From assembly GCF_900119155.1 (NCBI RefSeq), contig NZ_FPIR01000003.1:186001-250000 (forward strand): DNA of 64,000 nt. Direction: 5' to 3'. Below are positions 17,189 through 24,707 of the stretch, one piece after another. This stretch comes from Ruminococcus sp. YE71. Its GTDB lineage: Bacteria; Bacillota; Clostridia; Oscillospirales; Ruminococcaceae. Position numbers and translations under genes: made by a program. The first letter of the stretch is position 1. Every line of letters starts with the position of its first letter. The notes under the pieces were generated by a model. The model was not told the origin of the DNA, searched no databases, and worked only from the letters and a program-made list of their open reading frames with translations.

Positions 17189-18298
17189 ATGAGATTCAAT
17201 GTTGAACTGAAACGGGTCGTGGACGATTCGTATGATATAGAGATAGGCCACTCCCTTGCGGAGAACTGCGTGAACGACGTGAAGAACGGTCTGCTGGGAA
17301 ACGTCAAGAACATCGCGGTAGTCACCGATTCAAACGTCCTGCCGCTCTGCGCGGAGCCGATATGCAAGGCGCTCTGCGAGGCGGGACTGAACGCGAAGCT
17401 GTTCACCATACCCGCAGGCGAGGAGAGCAAGACCCGCGAAATGAAAGAGTTCGTTGAGGACAGTATGCTCGAGGCAGGATTCAGACGCGACTGCGGAGTG
17501 CTGGCAGTCGGCGGCGGAGTCGTTACCGACCTTGCGGGCTTTACCGCAGGCACCTTCGGAAGAGGTGTTCCCTTCGCGAACTTCGCGACCACCCTGCTGG
17601 CGGCGGCAGACGCTTCGGTAGGCGGCAAGACCGCTGTCGATACGCCCCTCGCCACCAACCTCATCGGCATTTTCAACCAGCCGAAAAAGGTGTATATCGA
17701 CATCGACACATGGAAAACCCTCCCCGACAGACAGCTCAGGAGCGGTCTTGCGGAGACGATAAAGCACGGCTGCCTCGGCGACAGGGAGCTGTTTGAGTTC
17801 CTTGAAGCGAATATGGACAAGGTGCTGAGTCTTGACACAGCCGCCTGCGAATACATCGCAGAGCGCAACGTTGCGGTCAAGTACGACATCGTGATGCGCG
17901 ACGAGCGCGAAGCCAGCCTGCGCGAGGTGCTGAACCTCGGCCACACGGTGGGCAGAGCGATAGAGACCCTCAGCGGCTACAGACTGCTCCACGGCGAGGC
18001 TGTTTCGATAGGTCTTGCGGCTCAGGCAAGGCTTGGTCTGCGCCACGGGTTCATCTCGGAAGAGAACGTTGAGCGCGTCATAAAGCTGTGCGAGGCGGCA
18101 GGTCTGCCCGTCATCATCCCCGACTACATCGACCGCGCCGCACTCGTGCGGAAGCTCTACACCGACAAGAAGGTGCGCAACGGAAAGCTGAGATTCGTTT
18201 TCCAGCGCGAGATAGGCGACGTTGTTGAATTCGAGGGCGGAAAGTACGGACTTGAGATAGCAGAGGACGAGATTGCCGCTGTACTGGAGGAAATGTAA
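17189..18298 (+). CDS. aroB: 3-dehydroquinate synthase
   Basis: 369-aa NAD- and metal-dependent enzyme that converts DAHP to 3-dehydroquinate, step two of the shikimate pathway. Motifs: GGGVVTDLAGFTAG (NAD-binding), TTLLAAADASVGGKTAVD, metal ligands in GLAETIKHG, NLGHTVGRAIE and LLHGEAVSIGL. Normal length. RBS AAAGGA before the ATG. The stop overlaps the aroA start by one base (TAATG), so translation is coupled. Confidence 0.96.
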   Translation: MRFNVELKRVVDDSYDIEIGHSLAENCVNDVKNGLLGNVKNIAVVTDSNVLPLCAEPICKALCEAGLNAKLFTIPAGEESKTREMKEFVEDSMLEAGFRRDCGVLAVGGGVVTDLAGFTAGTFGRGVPFANFATTLLAAADASVGGKTAVDTPLATNLIGIFNQPKKVYIDIDTWKTLPDRQLRSGLAETIKHGCLGDRELFEFLEANMDKVLSLDTAACEYIAERNVAVKYDIVMRDEREASLREVLNLGHTVGRAIETLSGYRLLHGEAVSIGLAAQARLGLRHGFISEENVERVIKLCEAAGLPVIIPDYIDRAALVRKLYTDKKVRNGKLRFVFQREIGDVVEFEGGKYGLEIAEDEIAAVLEEM

Positions 18299-19521
18299 TG
18301 AACATCAGGATCACCCCCAAAAAGCTGTCGGGAGACGTTCAGCCGCCCGCTTCAAAGAGCGTGGCGCACAGACTTCTTATCGCGGCGGCGCTTGCCGACG
18401 GACGCTCGGTCATCGACAACGTTTACCCCTCGAAGGACATCCTCGCCACCATCGACTGCATGAGACAGCTGGGCGCGGACATCACCCTTGAAGGCAGCAG
18501 AGCCACCGTGACAGGCATCTCCGAACCCCCGAAGAAGGCGACCCTCGACTGCGGCGAAAGCGGCTCGACCCTGCGTTTTCTGATACCCGTTGCCTGCGCA
18601 CTCGGCGTGGAGACCACCTTCATCGGACACGGCAGACTGCCCGAACGCCCCATCACCCCCTACCTTGAAGAGCTCCCGAAGCACGGGATAACCTTCGGCT
18701 ACAACGGCACCATGCCCTTTACCGTAAAGGGGAAGCTCACGGGCGGAGAGTTCAGGATCGCGGGCGACATCTCCTCGCAGTTCATCACGGGACTGCTGCT
18801 GGCGTTCCCGCTCATCGAGGGGGAGAGCAGGGTCATCCTGACCTCGAAGCTTGAATCCAAGCCGTATGTGGACATCACCCGCGGCTGTCTCGAACAGTTC
18901 GGCTGCAAGACCGACGTGTACGAGGACGGTTTCGGCGTGAACGGTACGGCGCTTGCCCCTTGCAGCTGCGAAGTCGAGGGCGACTATTCGCAGGCGGCGT
19001 TCTTTGTAGTCGCAAATGCACTGGGTTCAAATGTAAATATTCAGGGGGTAAATGTAAATTCTTTTCAGGGCGATAAAAAAATCGTTGAAATCTGTGACGA
19101 GATGGTGTATAATAATAATGGTATGCTCAGAGCTTTCAGCATAGACTGCTCGGACATCCCCGACCTTGTGCCGATACTTTCGGTGCTCGGCTGCTTCTGT
19201 GAGGGCACTTCTCACATCACCAACGCCGCAAGGCTCCGCATCAAGGAGTGCGACAGACTTTCGGCGATGGCGCAGAGCCTTAACGCCTGCGGCGGCAAGG
19301 TCACGGAGCTTGAGGACGGTCTCGTTATCGAGGGCGTGGGCGAGCTCACGGGCGGTACAGTGCCCGATTTCAACGACCACCGCATACCGATGGCGATGGC
19401 TGTTGCGGCTACACGCAGCAGCGCTCCCATAACCATACTCGGAGCACAGTGCGTGTCAAAATCCTACCCCGACTTTTTCGAGGTGTATGAACGTCTCGGA
19501 GGCGTTTTCGAGGAGGTCTGA
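18298..19521 (+). CDS. aroA: 5-enolpyruvylshikimate-3-phosphate synthase
   Basis: 407-aa enzyme that transfers enolpyruvyl from PEP to shikimate 3-phosphate. Motifs: SKSVAHRLLIAAALADG near the N-terminus, GESGSTLRFLIPVA (PEP/shikimate site), SSQFITGLL, and DHRIPMAMAVAATRS near the C-terminus. Normal or slightly short length. Between about 19015 and 19130 the codons turn AT-rich (NVNIQGVNVNSFQGDKKI..., VYNNNG), unlike the rest, and this stretch contains a consensus-like promoter at 19085-19113. Sequence on either side stays in frame and conserved. Confidence 0.96.
   Translation: MNIRITPKKLSGDVQPPASKSVAHRLLIAAALADGRSVIDNVYPSKDILATIDCMRQLGADITLEGSRATVTGISEPPKKATLDCGESGSTLRFLIPVACALGVETTFIGHGRLPERPITPYLEELPKHGITFGYNGTMPFTVKGKLTGGEFRIAGDISSQFITGLLLAFPLIEGESRVILTSKLESKPYVDITRGCLEQFGCKTDVYEDGFGVNGTALAPCSCEVEGDYSQAAFFVVANALGSNVNIQGVNVNSFQGDKKIVEICDEMVYNNNGMLRAFSIDCSDIPDLVPILSVLGCFCEGTSHITNAARLRIKECDRLSAMAQSLNACGGKVTELEDGLVIEGVGELTGGTVPDFNDHRIPMAMAVAATRSSAPITILGAQCVSKSYPDFFEVYERLGGVFEEV
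19085..19113 (+). promoter_or_regulatory. Possible internal promoter inside aroA
   Basis: TTGAAA (19085-19090), 17-base spacer, TATAAT (19108-19113), inside an AT-rich island of an otherwise GC-rich gene. It could drive the NUDIX, small-protein and aroC genes separately from aroB-aroA. Confidence 0.5.
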
Positions 19522-19524
19522 GAA

Positions 19525-19935
19525 ATGGCAGAATTTCGCGGAGCGGCAGGCGCGGCCATAACCGACAGCGAGGGGCGCATACTTCTCGTGAAGCGGTGCG
19601 ACTGCGGCAAATGGGGCATCCCCGGCGGACTCATGGAGTTCGGCGAGACGATGGCTCAGACCGCCGTCAGGGAAGCAAAGGAAGAAACGGGGCTGGACAT
19701 CGTGATAGATAGTCTGGTGGGCGTTTACTCGGGTTATTTTTCAAGGACCGCCGACCGTCAGCCTATAACCTGTCTGTTTGCGGCACACGCTGTGGGCGGC
19801 GAGCTCTACTGCGACCACATCGAGACTGCCGAACTGCGGTACTTCGGGAAGGACGAACTGCCCGAGATATATTCGCCGCAGCATATAGATATGCTCAGAG
19901 ATTTCTTTACGGAAGAAACGGGCTTTTACAGATAA
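19525..19935 (+). CDS. NUDIX hydrolase
   Basis: 136-aa phosphohydrolase of the NUDIX superfamily. The Nudix box is complete: GLMEFGETMAQTAVREAKEE followed by TGL (GX5EX7REUXEEXGU), residues about 35-57. N-terminal strand pair FRGAAGAAITDSEGRILLV. Four bases after aroA, so part of the same unit. The NUDIX superfamily hydrolyses nucleoside diphosphate derivatives; the substrate is unknown and the link to aromatic synthesis is probably positional only. Confidence 0.9.
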   Translation: MAEFRGAAGAAITDSEGRILLVKRCDCGKWGIPGGLMEFGETMAQTAVREAKEETGLDIVIDSLVGVYSGYFSRTADRQPITCLFAAHAVGGELYCDHIETAELRYFGKDELPEIYSPQHIDMLRDFFTEETGFYR

Positions 19936-19948
19936 AGGAGAGAGCATC

Positions 19949-20284
19949 ATGGGATTTCTTTCTAAACTGTTCGGCGGGTCGGATAACGGTAAAAGCGCGG
20001 GCGCTCCTACGGACACGGGAACGGGCATCGGTATGCTCAGGACAACAAGGAGCGGCGGATACGACAAGCGCTCGGTGCTTGCGGCCATGGACGCGCTCAA
20101 TGCCGAGATACTCGCTCTTTCCGAAGCCGTCAGCAGCAAATGCAGCGGCAGTCCGTACACTCTGCCTGAGCCTGCCGACCTCGAACTCACAAAAGTTTCT
20201 TCGGGCGGCTTCAATGAAGAGGATACGAATGCCTATATAGGCGAATTAAGGAAAAAGATCGCGGAGCTTCGGGCTCTGCTTTGA
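19949..20284 (+). CDS. Small protein with duplicated DivIVA-like motif
   Basis: 111 aa, family not recognised. N-terminus MGFLSKLFGG is a short amphipathic, membrane-binding-like helix, followed by a flexible Gly/Ser/Thr linker. Two related segments follow: SGGYDKRSVLAAMDALNAEI (about residues 32-51) and SGGFNEEDTNAYIGELRKKI (about 86-105), each of the GG-aromatic-acidic then helix pattern seen at the start of DivIVA-type coiled coils. RBS AAAGGAGAG. Thirteen bases after the NUDIX gene. A curvature- or septum-associated role is only a guess from the motif. Confidence 0.6.
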   Translation: MGFLSKLFGGSDNGKSAGAPTDTGTGIGMLRTTRSGGYDKRSVLAAMDALNAEILALSEAVSSKCSGSPYTLPEPADLELTKVSSGGFNEEDTNAYIGELRKKIAELRALL

Positions 20285-20305
20285 CAGGAAAGTATAAAGA
20301 AAAAG

Positions 20306-20328
20306 CAGGGGGAAGTCATTCGCCCCTG
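20306..20328 (+). other. Leader hairpin before aroC
   Basis: CAGGGG, 11-base loop, CCCCTG between the small-protein stop and the aroC RBS (TAGGAGG). Too short and without a T-run to be a terminator; may affect aroC expression. Confidence 0.4.
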
Positions 20329-20346
20329 TGTTAGGAGGATAAACAA

Positions 20347-21444
20347 ATGGCTTCAACATGGAACAACAATATCAGCTTCTCGGTATTCGGGGAAAGTCAC
20401 GGACCTGCTATCGGCGTTGTCATGGATAATGTTCCCCCCGGAGAGAGCATCGACATGGACAAGCTCATGCAGTTCATGGCAAGACGCGCCCCGAAAAAGG
20501 ACGCTACCTCTACCCAGAGAAGAGAAAAGGATCTTCCGCAGATAATGTCGGGCTTTCTGAACGGCAAGACTACAGGCACTCCGCTCTGTGCGTTCATCCA
20601 GAACACCGACCAGCATTCCAACGACTACGTGAAGTCGAAGCTCGATACCCTCGTCCGTCCAGGTCACGCTGACTACACGGGCGCACTCAGATACAAGGGC
20701 TTCAATGACGTCCGCGGCGGCGGCCACTTCTCGGGCAGACTTACCGCACCGCTCTGCTTCGCAGGCGCTGTTGCAGGTCAGATACTCGAAAGACGCGGCA
20801 TCTACGTGGGCGCTCACATCGCTGAGATACATAAGATAAAAGACGACAGCTTCGACCCCATCGTCACCTCCCGCGAGGACATCGTGGCGGTGCGTGAGAA
20901 GTACTTCCCCGTCATCAACGACGAGAAGGGCAAGCGCATGAAGCGCGACATCGAAAAGGCGAGGGAGTTCATGGACAGCGTGGGCGGCATCGTTGAGTGC
21001 ATCGCGATAAACGTTCCCGCAGGCATCGGCTCGCCCATATTCGACGGCCTTGAGAACAGCATCGCACAGCTCATCTTCGGTATCCCCGCAGTAAAGGGTC
21101 TGGAGTTCGGCGCAGGCTTCAACGCGACCAAGATGCTGGGCTCGGAAAACAACGACGAGTTCTATGTTGACGACCGCGGCCACGTTGTTACAAGAAGCAA
21201 CTTCGCAGGCGGTATCCTGGGCGGTATCTCCAACGGTATGCCTATCACCCTCAGAGTTGCGTTCAAGCCTACTCCTTCGATAGCACAGCCCCAGCAGACC
21301 ATAGATATGCGCAGCCAGACGAACGAGACTATCGAGATAAAGGGCAGACACGACCCCTGCGTCGTTCCGAGAGCTGTTCCCTGCGTTGAGGCGGCTGTGA
21401 ACCTCGCACTGCTCAACCATATGCTCAGTTATCCGAATTTCTGA
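20347..21444 (+). CDS. aroC: Chorismate synthase
   Basis: 365-aa FMN-dependent enzyme making chorismate from EPSP. Signature regions: FGESHGPAIGVVMDNVPPG (residues about 13-31), VRPGHADYTGALRYKGFNDVRGGGHFSGRLTA-type substrate region (seen at about 115-145), and RSNFAGGILGGISNGMPI. Normal length. Strong RBS AGGAGG eight bases before the ATG. Completes aroB-aroA-aroC in one cluster; aroE, aroK and aroD are not in the window. Confidence 0.97.
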   Translation: MASTWNNNISFSVFGESHGPAIGVVMDNVPPGESIDMDKLMQFMARRAPKKDATSTQRREKDLPQIMSGFLNGKTTGTPLCAFIQNTDQHSNDYVKSKLDTLVRPGHADYTGALRYKGFNDVRGGGHFSGRLTAPLCFAGAVAGQILERRGIYVGAHIAEIHKIKDDSFDPIVTSREDIVAVREKYFPVINDEKGKRMKRDIEKAREFMDSVGGIVECIAINVPAGIGSPIFDGLENSIAQLIFGIPAVKGLEFGAGFNATKMLGSENNDEFYVDDRGHVVTRSNFAGGILGGISNGMPITLRVAFKPTPSIAQPQQTIDMRSQTNETIEIKGRHDPCVVPRAVPCVEAAVNLALLNHMLSYPNF

Positions 21445-21471
21445 TAAGACAGACAAGGGAGGTCGTGGAAA

Positions 21472-22062
21472 TTGTTTGCCTACCCAAAGATCAATCCCGA
21501 CGTTCTTAACCCGCGGGAGGTCTACGAAGTCAAACTTCTGATGGCTTATTTCATGAATCACGCCGACAGAGACTGCACGCCCGCTCAGCTGCTGGAGATA
21601 TTCACGGGGGACGGCGTTGTGGATTACTTCCTGTACACCGAGGCGCTGAAGGAAATGCTCGATAACGGTCTTATCATCGTGGTCGAGACGGAGGGCGTGA
21701 AATACTACCGCCTCAGCGAAAAGGGACGCGCAGGCGCCGAGAGCTTCAAGAAGCTCGTGAACAAAAGCGTGCGCGACCGCATACTTTCCTCGGGGATGAG
21801 ACTGTTCGCAAGGCTGAAAGCCGAACAGAGCGTGCAGACCGAGATAACCGAACTCGGCGGCGGTTCCTGCGAACTCAGGTGCTGCATCGAGGACAACGGC
21901 ATAAAGCTGATGGAGCTGACACTGTTCGCACCCGACAAGACTCAGGCAGAGCATATGCGCTCAAAGATAATGTCGAATCCGTCAGACCTGTATGGAAGGA
22001 TACTCGACCATGTGGTCTGCACCGACGATGAGTATTCCGAACCCTTTGACGCGGATATGTGA
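21472..22062 (+). CDS. DUF4364 family winged-helix protein
   Basis: 196 aa with a TTG start placed by GGGAGG ten bases upstream. N-terminal winged-helix-like region (EVKLLMAYFMNHADRDCTPA, EALKEMLDNGLIIVV, YYRLSEKGRAGAESF), then a beta-rich C-terminal part. Matches DUF4364 proteins of Clostridia, thought to be DNA-binding regulators of unknown target. Follows aroC by 27 bp and is likely cotranscribed. Confidence 0.8.
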   Translation: MFAYPKINPDVLNPREVYEVKLLMAYFMNHADRDCTPAQLLEIFTGDGVVDYFLYTEALKEMLDNGLIIVVETEGVKYYRLSEKGRAGAESFKKLVNKSVRDRILSSGMRLFARLKAEQSVQTEITELGGGSCELRCCIEDNGIKLMELTLFAPDKTQAEHMRSKIMSNPSDLYGRILDHVVCTDDEYSEPFDADM

Positions 22063-22190
22063 ATAAAATGTAAAAAAACGCATTTGCCGCGCTTACATAC
22101 TTTTCAAATGAATAAAATAATGGTATAATACTATTATGATAATTTTCGTCCGTAAACCCGGGCGTATACATAAACCGGAGGATTTTAACT

Positions 22191-22724
22191 ATGAAACTGC
22201 TTGTTATTGTTGACTATCAGAACGACTTCGTAAACGGCTCGCTCGGATTTGAGGGCGCAGAGCTGCTCGACAGAAAGATCGCTCACAAGATCCGCGACTA
22301 CCGCAAGGAAGGCGGAGAGGTCATCTACACAATGGATACTCATCAGTCTGACTACCTCTCGACTCTTGAGGGTCAGAAGAACCCCGTTGAGCACTGCATC
22401 GAGGATACTCAGGGCCACAGACTCTACGGCTTCACCGCTAAGGAGCGCACCGATAAGGATAAGGTCTTCTACAAGGATACCTTCGGCTCCCTCGAACTTG
22501 CAGACTACATCAAGTTCAAGAACTACGAGAGTGTTGAGCTGGTAGGTCTGACCTCGAACGTATACATCATGGCAAACGCAGTCCTCATCAAGACCGCTCT
22601 TCCCGAGACACCTGTTACCGTACATACCGCTTATACCGCTTCGGCTGACAAGGATCTTGAGGCTAAGGCGTTCGACGTTATGGAAGGCTTGCAGATAGAG
22701 GTCGTAAGAGACCGCGAGGCCTGA
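22191..22724 (+). CDS. Isochorismatase-fold protein lacking the catalytic cysteine
   Basis: 177 aa of the cysteine hydrolase (isochorismatase/nicotinamidase) fold: VIVDYQNDFVNGSL with the conserved aspartate (residue 8), EVIYTMDTHQ, and lysine in VFYKDTFGS. Active family members carry the nucleophile in a motif such as VGLCTDICV; here it reads VGLTSNVYIMANAVL, with tyrosine (codon TAC at about 22562) at the nucleophile position. It therefore probably has no hydrolase activity and may bind ligand only. Own -10 (TATAAT 22124-22129) and RBS CGGAGG. A terminator follows, then the RNA array. Confidence 0.8.
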   Translation: MKLLVIVDYQNDFVNGSLGFEGAELLDRKIAHKIRDYRKEGGEVIYTMDTHQSDYLSTLEGQKNPVEHCIEDTQGHRLYGFTAKERTDKDKVFYKDTFGSLELADYIKFKNYESVELVGLTSNVYIMANAVLIKTALPETPVTVHTAYTASADKDLEAKAFDVMEGLQIEVVRDREA

Positions 22725-22747
22725 TCCCTCACCCGACAGTAAAAAAC

Positions 22748-22780
22748 AACAGCCTCGCTTTGAATGGCGAGGCTGTTTTA
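22748..22780 (+). terminator. Terminator after cysteine-hydrolase-like gene
   Basis: AACAGCCTCGC, eight-base loop, GCGAGGCTGTT then TTAAAA; 11-bp perfect stem with A-rich left flank. Confidence 0.85.
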
Positions 22781-22794
22781 AAAAGCCGGTCAAA

Positions 22795-22939
22795 AGGGCA
22801 TGAAAAAAGCCCATTGTTAAGCGGTCGGCGAACCTGCAACGGGCTTTCATCATCTATAGAATTATGAAAGGGATTTGGTATATTCTTTATTTGTTGTACT
22901 TAGTATAACATCCTTAAATGAACCGAATATGACATATAA
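22795..22939 (+). ncRNA. Tandem structured-RNA unit 1 (type A)
   Basis: First of five related units in 22795-23941. Order of conserved blocks: AGGGCAT, a stem half, CGGTCGGCGAACCTGCAA, the other stem half, CATCTATAGAATTATGAAAGGG, then after a variable part AAATGAACCGAATATGACAT. The main stem is GCCC with GGGC here, versus GTCC with GGAC in units 3-5, a compensatory change that argues for RNA structure. No ORF. Strand is assigned by the covarying stem plus the run of neighbouring genes and is tentative. I cannot name an RNA family. Confidence 0.55.
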
Positions 22940-23022
22940 GCATCTCAGAGATAGAAATTAATTAAAAATTCACATCTGCGTTTGTGGAATTTGCACAATT
23001 GCCTTTATCCCGCATCCGTTTC

Positions 23023-23170
23023 AGGGCATAATTAAAGCCCATCGTTTAATCGGTCGGCGAACCTGCAATGGACTCTAATTATCTATAGAATTTTATGAAA
23101 GGGATAAGTTGTATTCTTCATTTGATGTACTTAGTATACCACGCTTAAATGAACCGAATATGACATATAA
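23023..23170 (+). ncRNA. Tandem structured-RNA unit 2 (type B)
   Basis: Same blocks as unit 1: AGGGCATAATTAAAG, GCCCAT stem half, CGGTCGGCGAACCTGCAA, ATGGAC, TCTATAGAATTTTATGAAAG, and AAATGAACCGAATATGACAT. Its stem has one C-A mismatch. An outer CATAA/TTATG pairing is possible. The 3' part (TTCATTTGATGTACTTAGTA, then ATAAAACGTTTAAG) is shared with unit 4, not with units 1 and 3. Confidence 0.55.
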
Positions 23171-23240
23171 AACGTTTAAGCATAGAAGATTTGAGGAAAT
23201 TTCTCTTGAAAATTGTGCATCCTGCACAAGAGCCTATTTC

Positions 23241-23389
23241 AGGGCATAATTAAAGTCCATCGTTTATATCGGTCGGCGAACCTGCAATGGACTCTAATTA
23301 TCTATAGAATTTTATGAAAGGGATAAGTTGTATTCTTTATTTGTTGTACTTAGTATAACATCCTTAAATGAACCGAATATGACATATAA
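23241..23389 (+). ncRNA. Tandem structured-RNA unit 3 (type A)
   Basis: Perfect main stem GTCCAT (23255-23260) with ATGGAC (23287-23292) enclosing CGGTCGGCGAACCTG. Its 3' part and the spacer after it (CATCGCAGAGATAGAATTTA) are near-identical to those of unit 1, 448 bp upstream, showing that the array grew by duplication of a two-unit block. Confidence 0.6.
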
Positions 23390-23472
23390 GCATCGCAGAG
23401 ATAGAATTTAATTAAAATTTAACATCTTCGTTTGTGGAATTTGCACAAGGGCCTTTATCGGGCATCCGTTTC

Positions 23473-23622
23473 AGGGCATAATTAAAGTCCATCGTTTATA
23501 TCGGTCGGCGAACCTGCAATGGACTCTAATCATCTATAGAATTTTATGAAAGGGATAAGTTGTACTCTTCATTTGATGTATATAGTATACCACGCTTAAA
23601 TGAACCGAATATGACATATAAA
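23473..23622 (+). ncRNA. Tandem structured-RNA unit 4 (type B)
   Basis: Perfect GTCCAT/ATGGAC stem around the invariant CGGTCGGCGAACCTGCA. Its 3' part (TTCATTTGATGTATATAGTA, ATAAAACGTTTAAG) matches unit 2, 451 bp upstream. CTTAAA and TTTAAG flanking the AACCGAATATGACAT block can also pair. Confidence 0.6.
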
Positions 23623-23691
23623 ACGTTTAAGTGTAAAATATCGCGAGAAATTTGCCCGTGAATTTGTAAGGTTTACACAAATTGGTATTTC

Positions 23692-23941
23692 AGGGCATAA
23701 TTAAAGTCCATCGTTTTAAAAGCGGTCGGCGAACCTACAATGGACTCTAATCATCTATAGAATTTTATGAAAGGGATAGTTGAATTCTTTTTCAAGTGAG
23801 GAACTGTAGGGAACAGCTGCGCGGAAAATATATCGGCTGTTACACCGAGAGGGGGAAGTACATCTTCCTGAGCATGAACCCTGCTCCCTGTCCTCTTCAG
23901 CAACTTAAATATAACACGCCTACATGAACCGAATATGAACT
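23692..23941 (+). ncRNA. Tandem structured-RNA unit 5, with a long insert
   Basis: Same 5' core with perfect GTCCAT/ATGGAC stem (loop CGGTCGGCGAACCTA). After ATGAAAGGGATAG the unit carries about 100 extra bases (23790-23900, containing GGAACTGTAGGGAACAGCTG and GAGGGGGAAGTACATCTTCC) before the closing TGAACCGAATATGAAC. It ends 88 bp before the response regulator gene at 24030, so it may also serve as part of that gene's leader. Confidence 0.5.
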
Positions 23942-24029
23942 ATCGGGCCATTATTATAAAAATATTATTTTTAACGGAAAATTATTGTTTTGTTAACATC
24001 TCAAAGAAATGAAAAGGAGGAATCAGAAA

Positions 24030-24707
24030 ATGTTTCAGGTACTTGTAGTGGAGGACGACAACAACCTCCGCAAACTTATGTGCGCGGCTCTCAAACAGAA
24101 CGGCTACAACCCTCTCCCCGCCGCCGACGGCTTCGAGGCTCTCGACGAAATGGAGAAATACTCTGTGGACCTCGTCATCTCGGACATCATGATGCCCAAG
24201 ATGAACGGCTACGAACTCACCCGCCAGCTCAGGAACGCAGGCTTCGATATGCCCGTGCTCATGGTCACCGCGAAAGAGTCCTTCGAGGACAAGCAGAACG
24301 GCTTCATGGTCGGCGCGGACGACTATATGGTAAAGCCCATCAACATCGACGAGATGATACTCCGCGTGGGCGCTCTGCTCCGCCGCGCAAAGCTCGCGTC
24401 GGACAAGGTGCTGTCGGTGGGCACATTCAAGCTCAACTACGATTCGCTCACCGTCACCAACGGCTCCGAACCGCCCGAGACTATCCCGAACAAGGAGTTC
24501 ATGCTGCTGTTCAAGCTGCTCAGCACCCCCAACCAGATCTTCACCCGCAGACAGCTGCTCGACGAGCTGTGGGGTCTCGAATCGGACGTTGACGAACGCA
24601 CGGTGGACGTTCATATCAAGCGTATCCGCGAACGCTATACACCAAATGACAACTTTGACATCGTGACCGTAAGAGGTCTGGGGTACAAGGCTGTCAAGAA
24701 AGTGTGA
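24030..24707 (+). CDS. OmpR-family response regulator
   Basis: 225 aa from ATG 24030, with AAAAGGAGG before it; an in-frame upstream start at 24009 would cover the RBS. Receiver domain with VVEDDNN (acidic pair), phosphoacceptor aspartate in LVISDIMMPKMNG, and DDYMVKPINIDEM; winged-helix effector domain from about residue 130 ending VRGLGYKAVKK. Its stop overlaps the GTG start of the histidine kinase gene, so the two are coupled. Lies directly downstream of the RNA array. Confidence 0.92.
   Translation: MFQVLVVEDDNNLRKLMCAALKQNGYNPLPAADGFEALDEMEKYSVDLVISDIMMPKMNGYELTRQLRNAGFDMPVLMVTAKESFEDKQNGFMVGADDYMVKPINIDEMILRVGALLRRAKLASDKVLSVGTFKLNYDSLTVTNGSEPPETIPNKEFMLLFKLLSTPNQIFTRRQLLDELWGLESDVDERTVDVHIKRIRERYTPNDNFDIVTVRGLGYKAVKKV

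Noticed and set aside
20353-21954. Long antisense ORF (533 codons) opposite aroC and DUF4364
   Set aside because: It is the shadow of two well-supported genes in GC-rich DNA, has no RBS and no recognisable motifs.
22822-22850. tRNA-like T-arm in the repeated units
   Set aside because: CGGTCGGCGAACCTG lacks the GGTTCGAATCC pattern, and no cloverleaf can be drawn around it.
22795-23941. CRISPR array
   Set aside because: The repeated units are about 145 bp with diverged interiors and spacers that are themselves related in pairs; no 25-40 bp exact repeat with unique spacers and no cas genes nearby.
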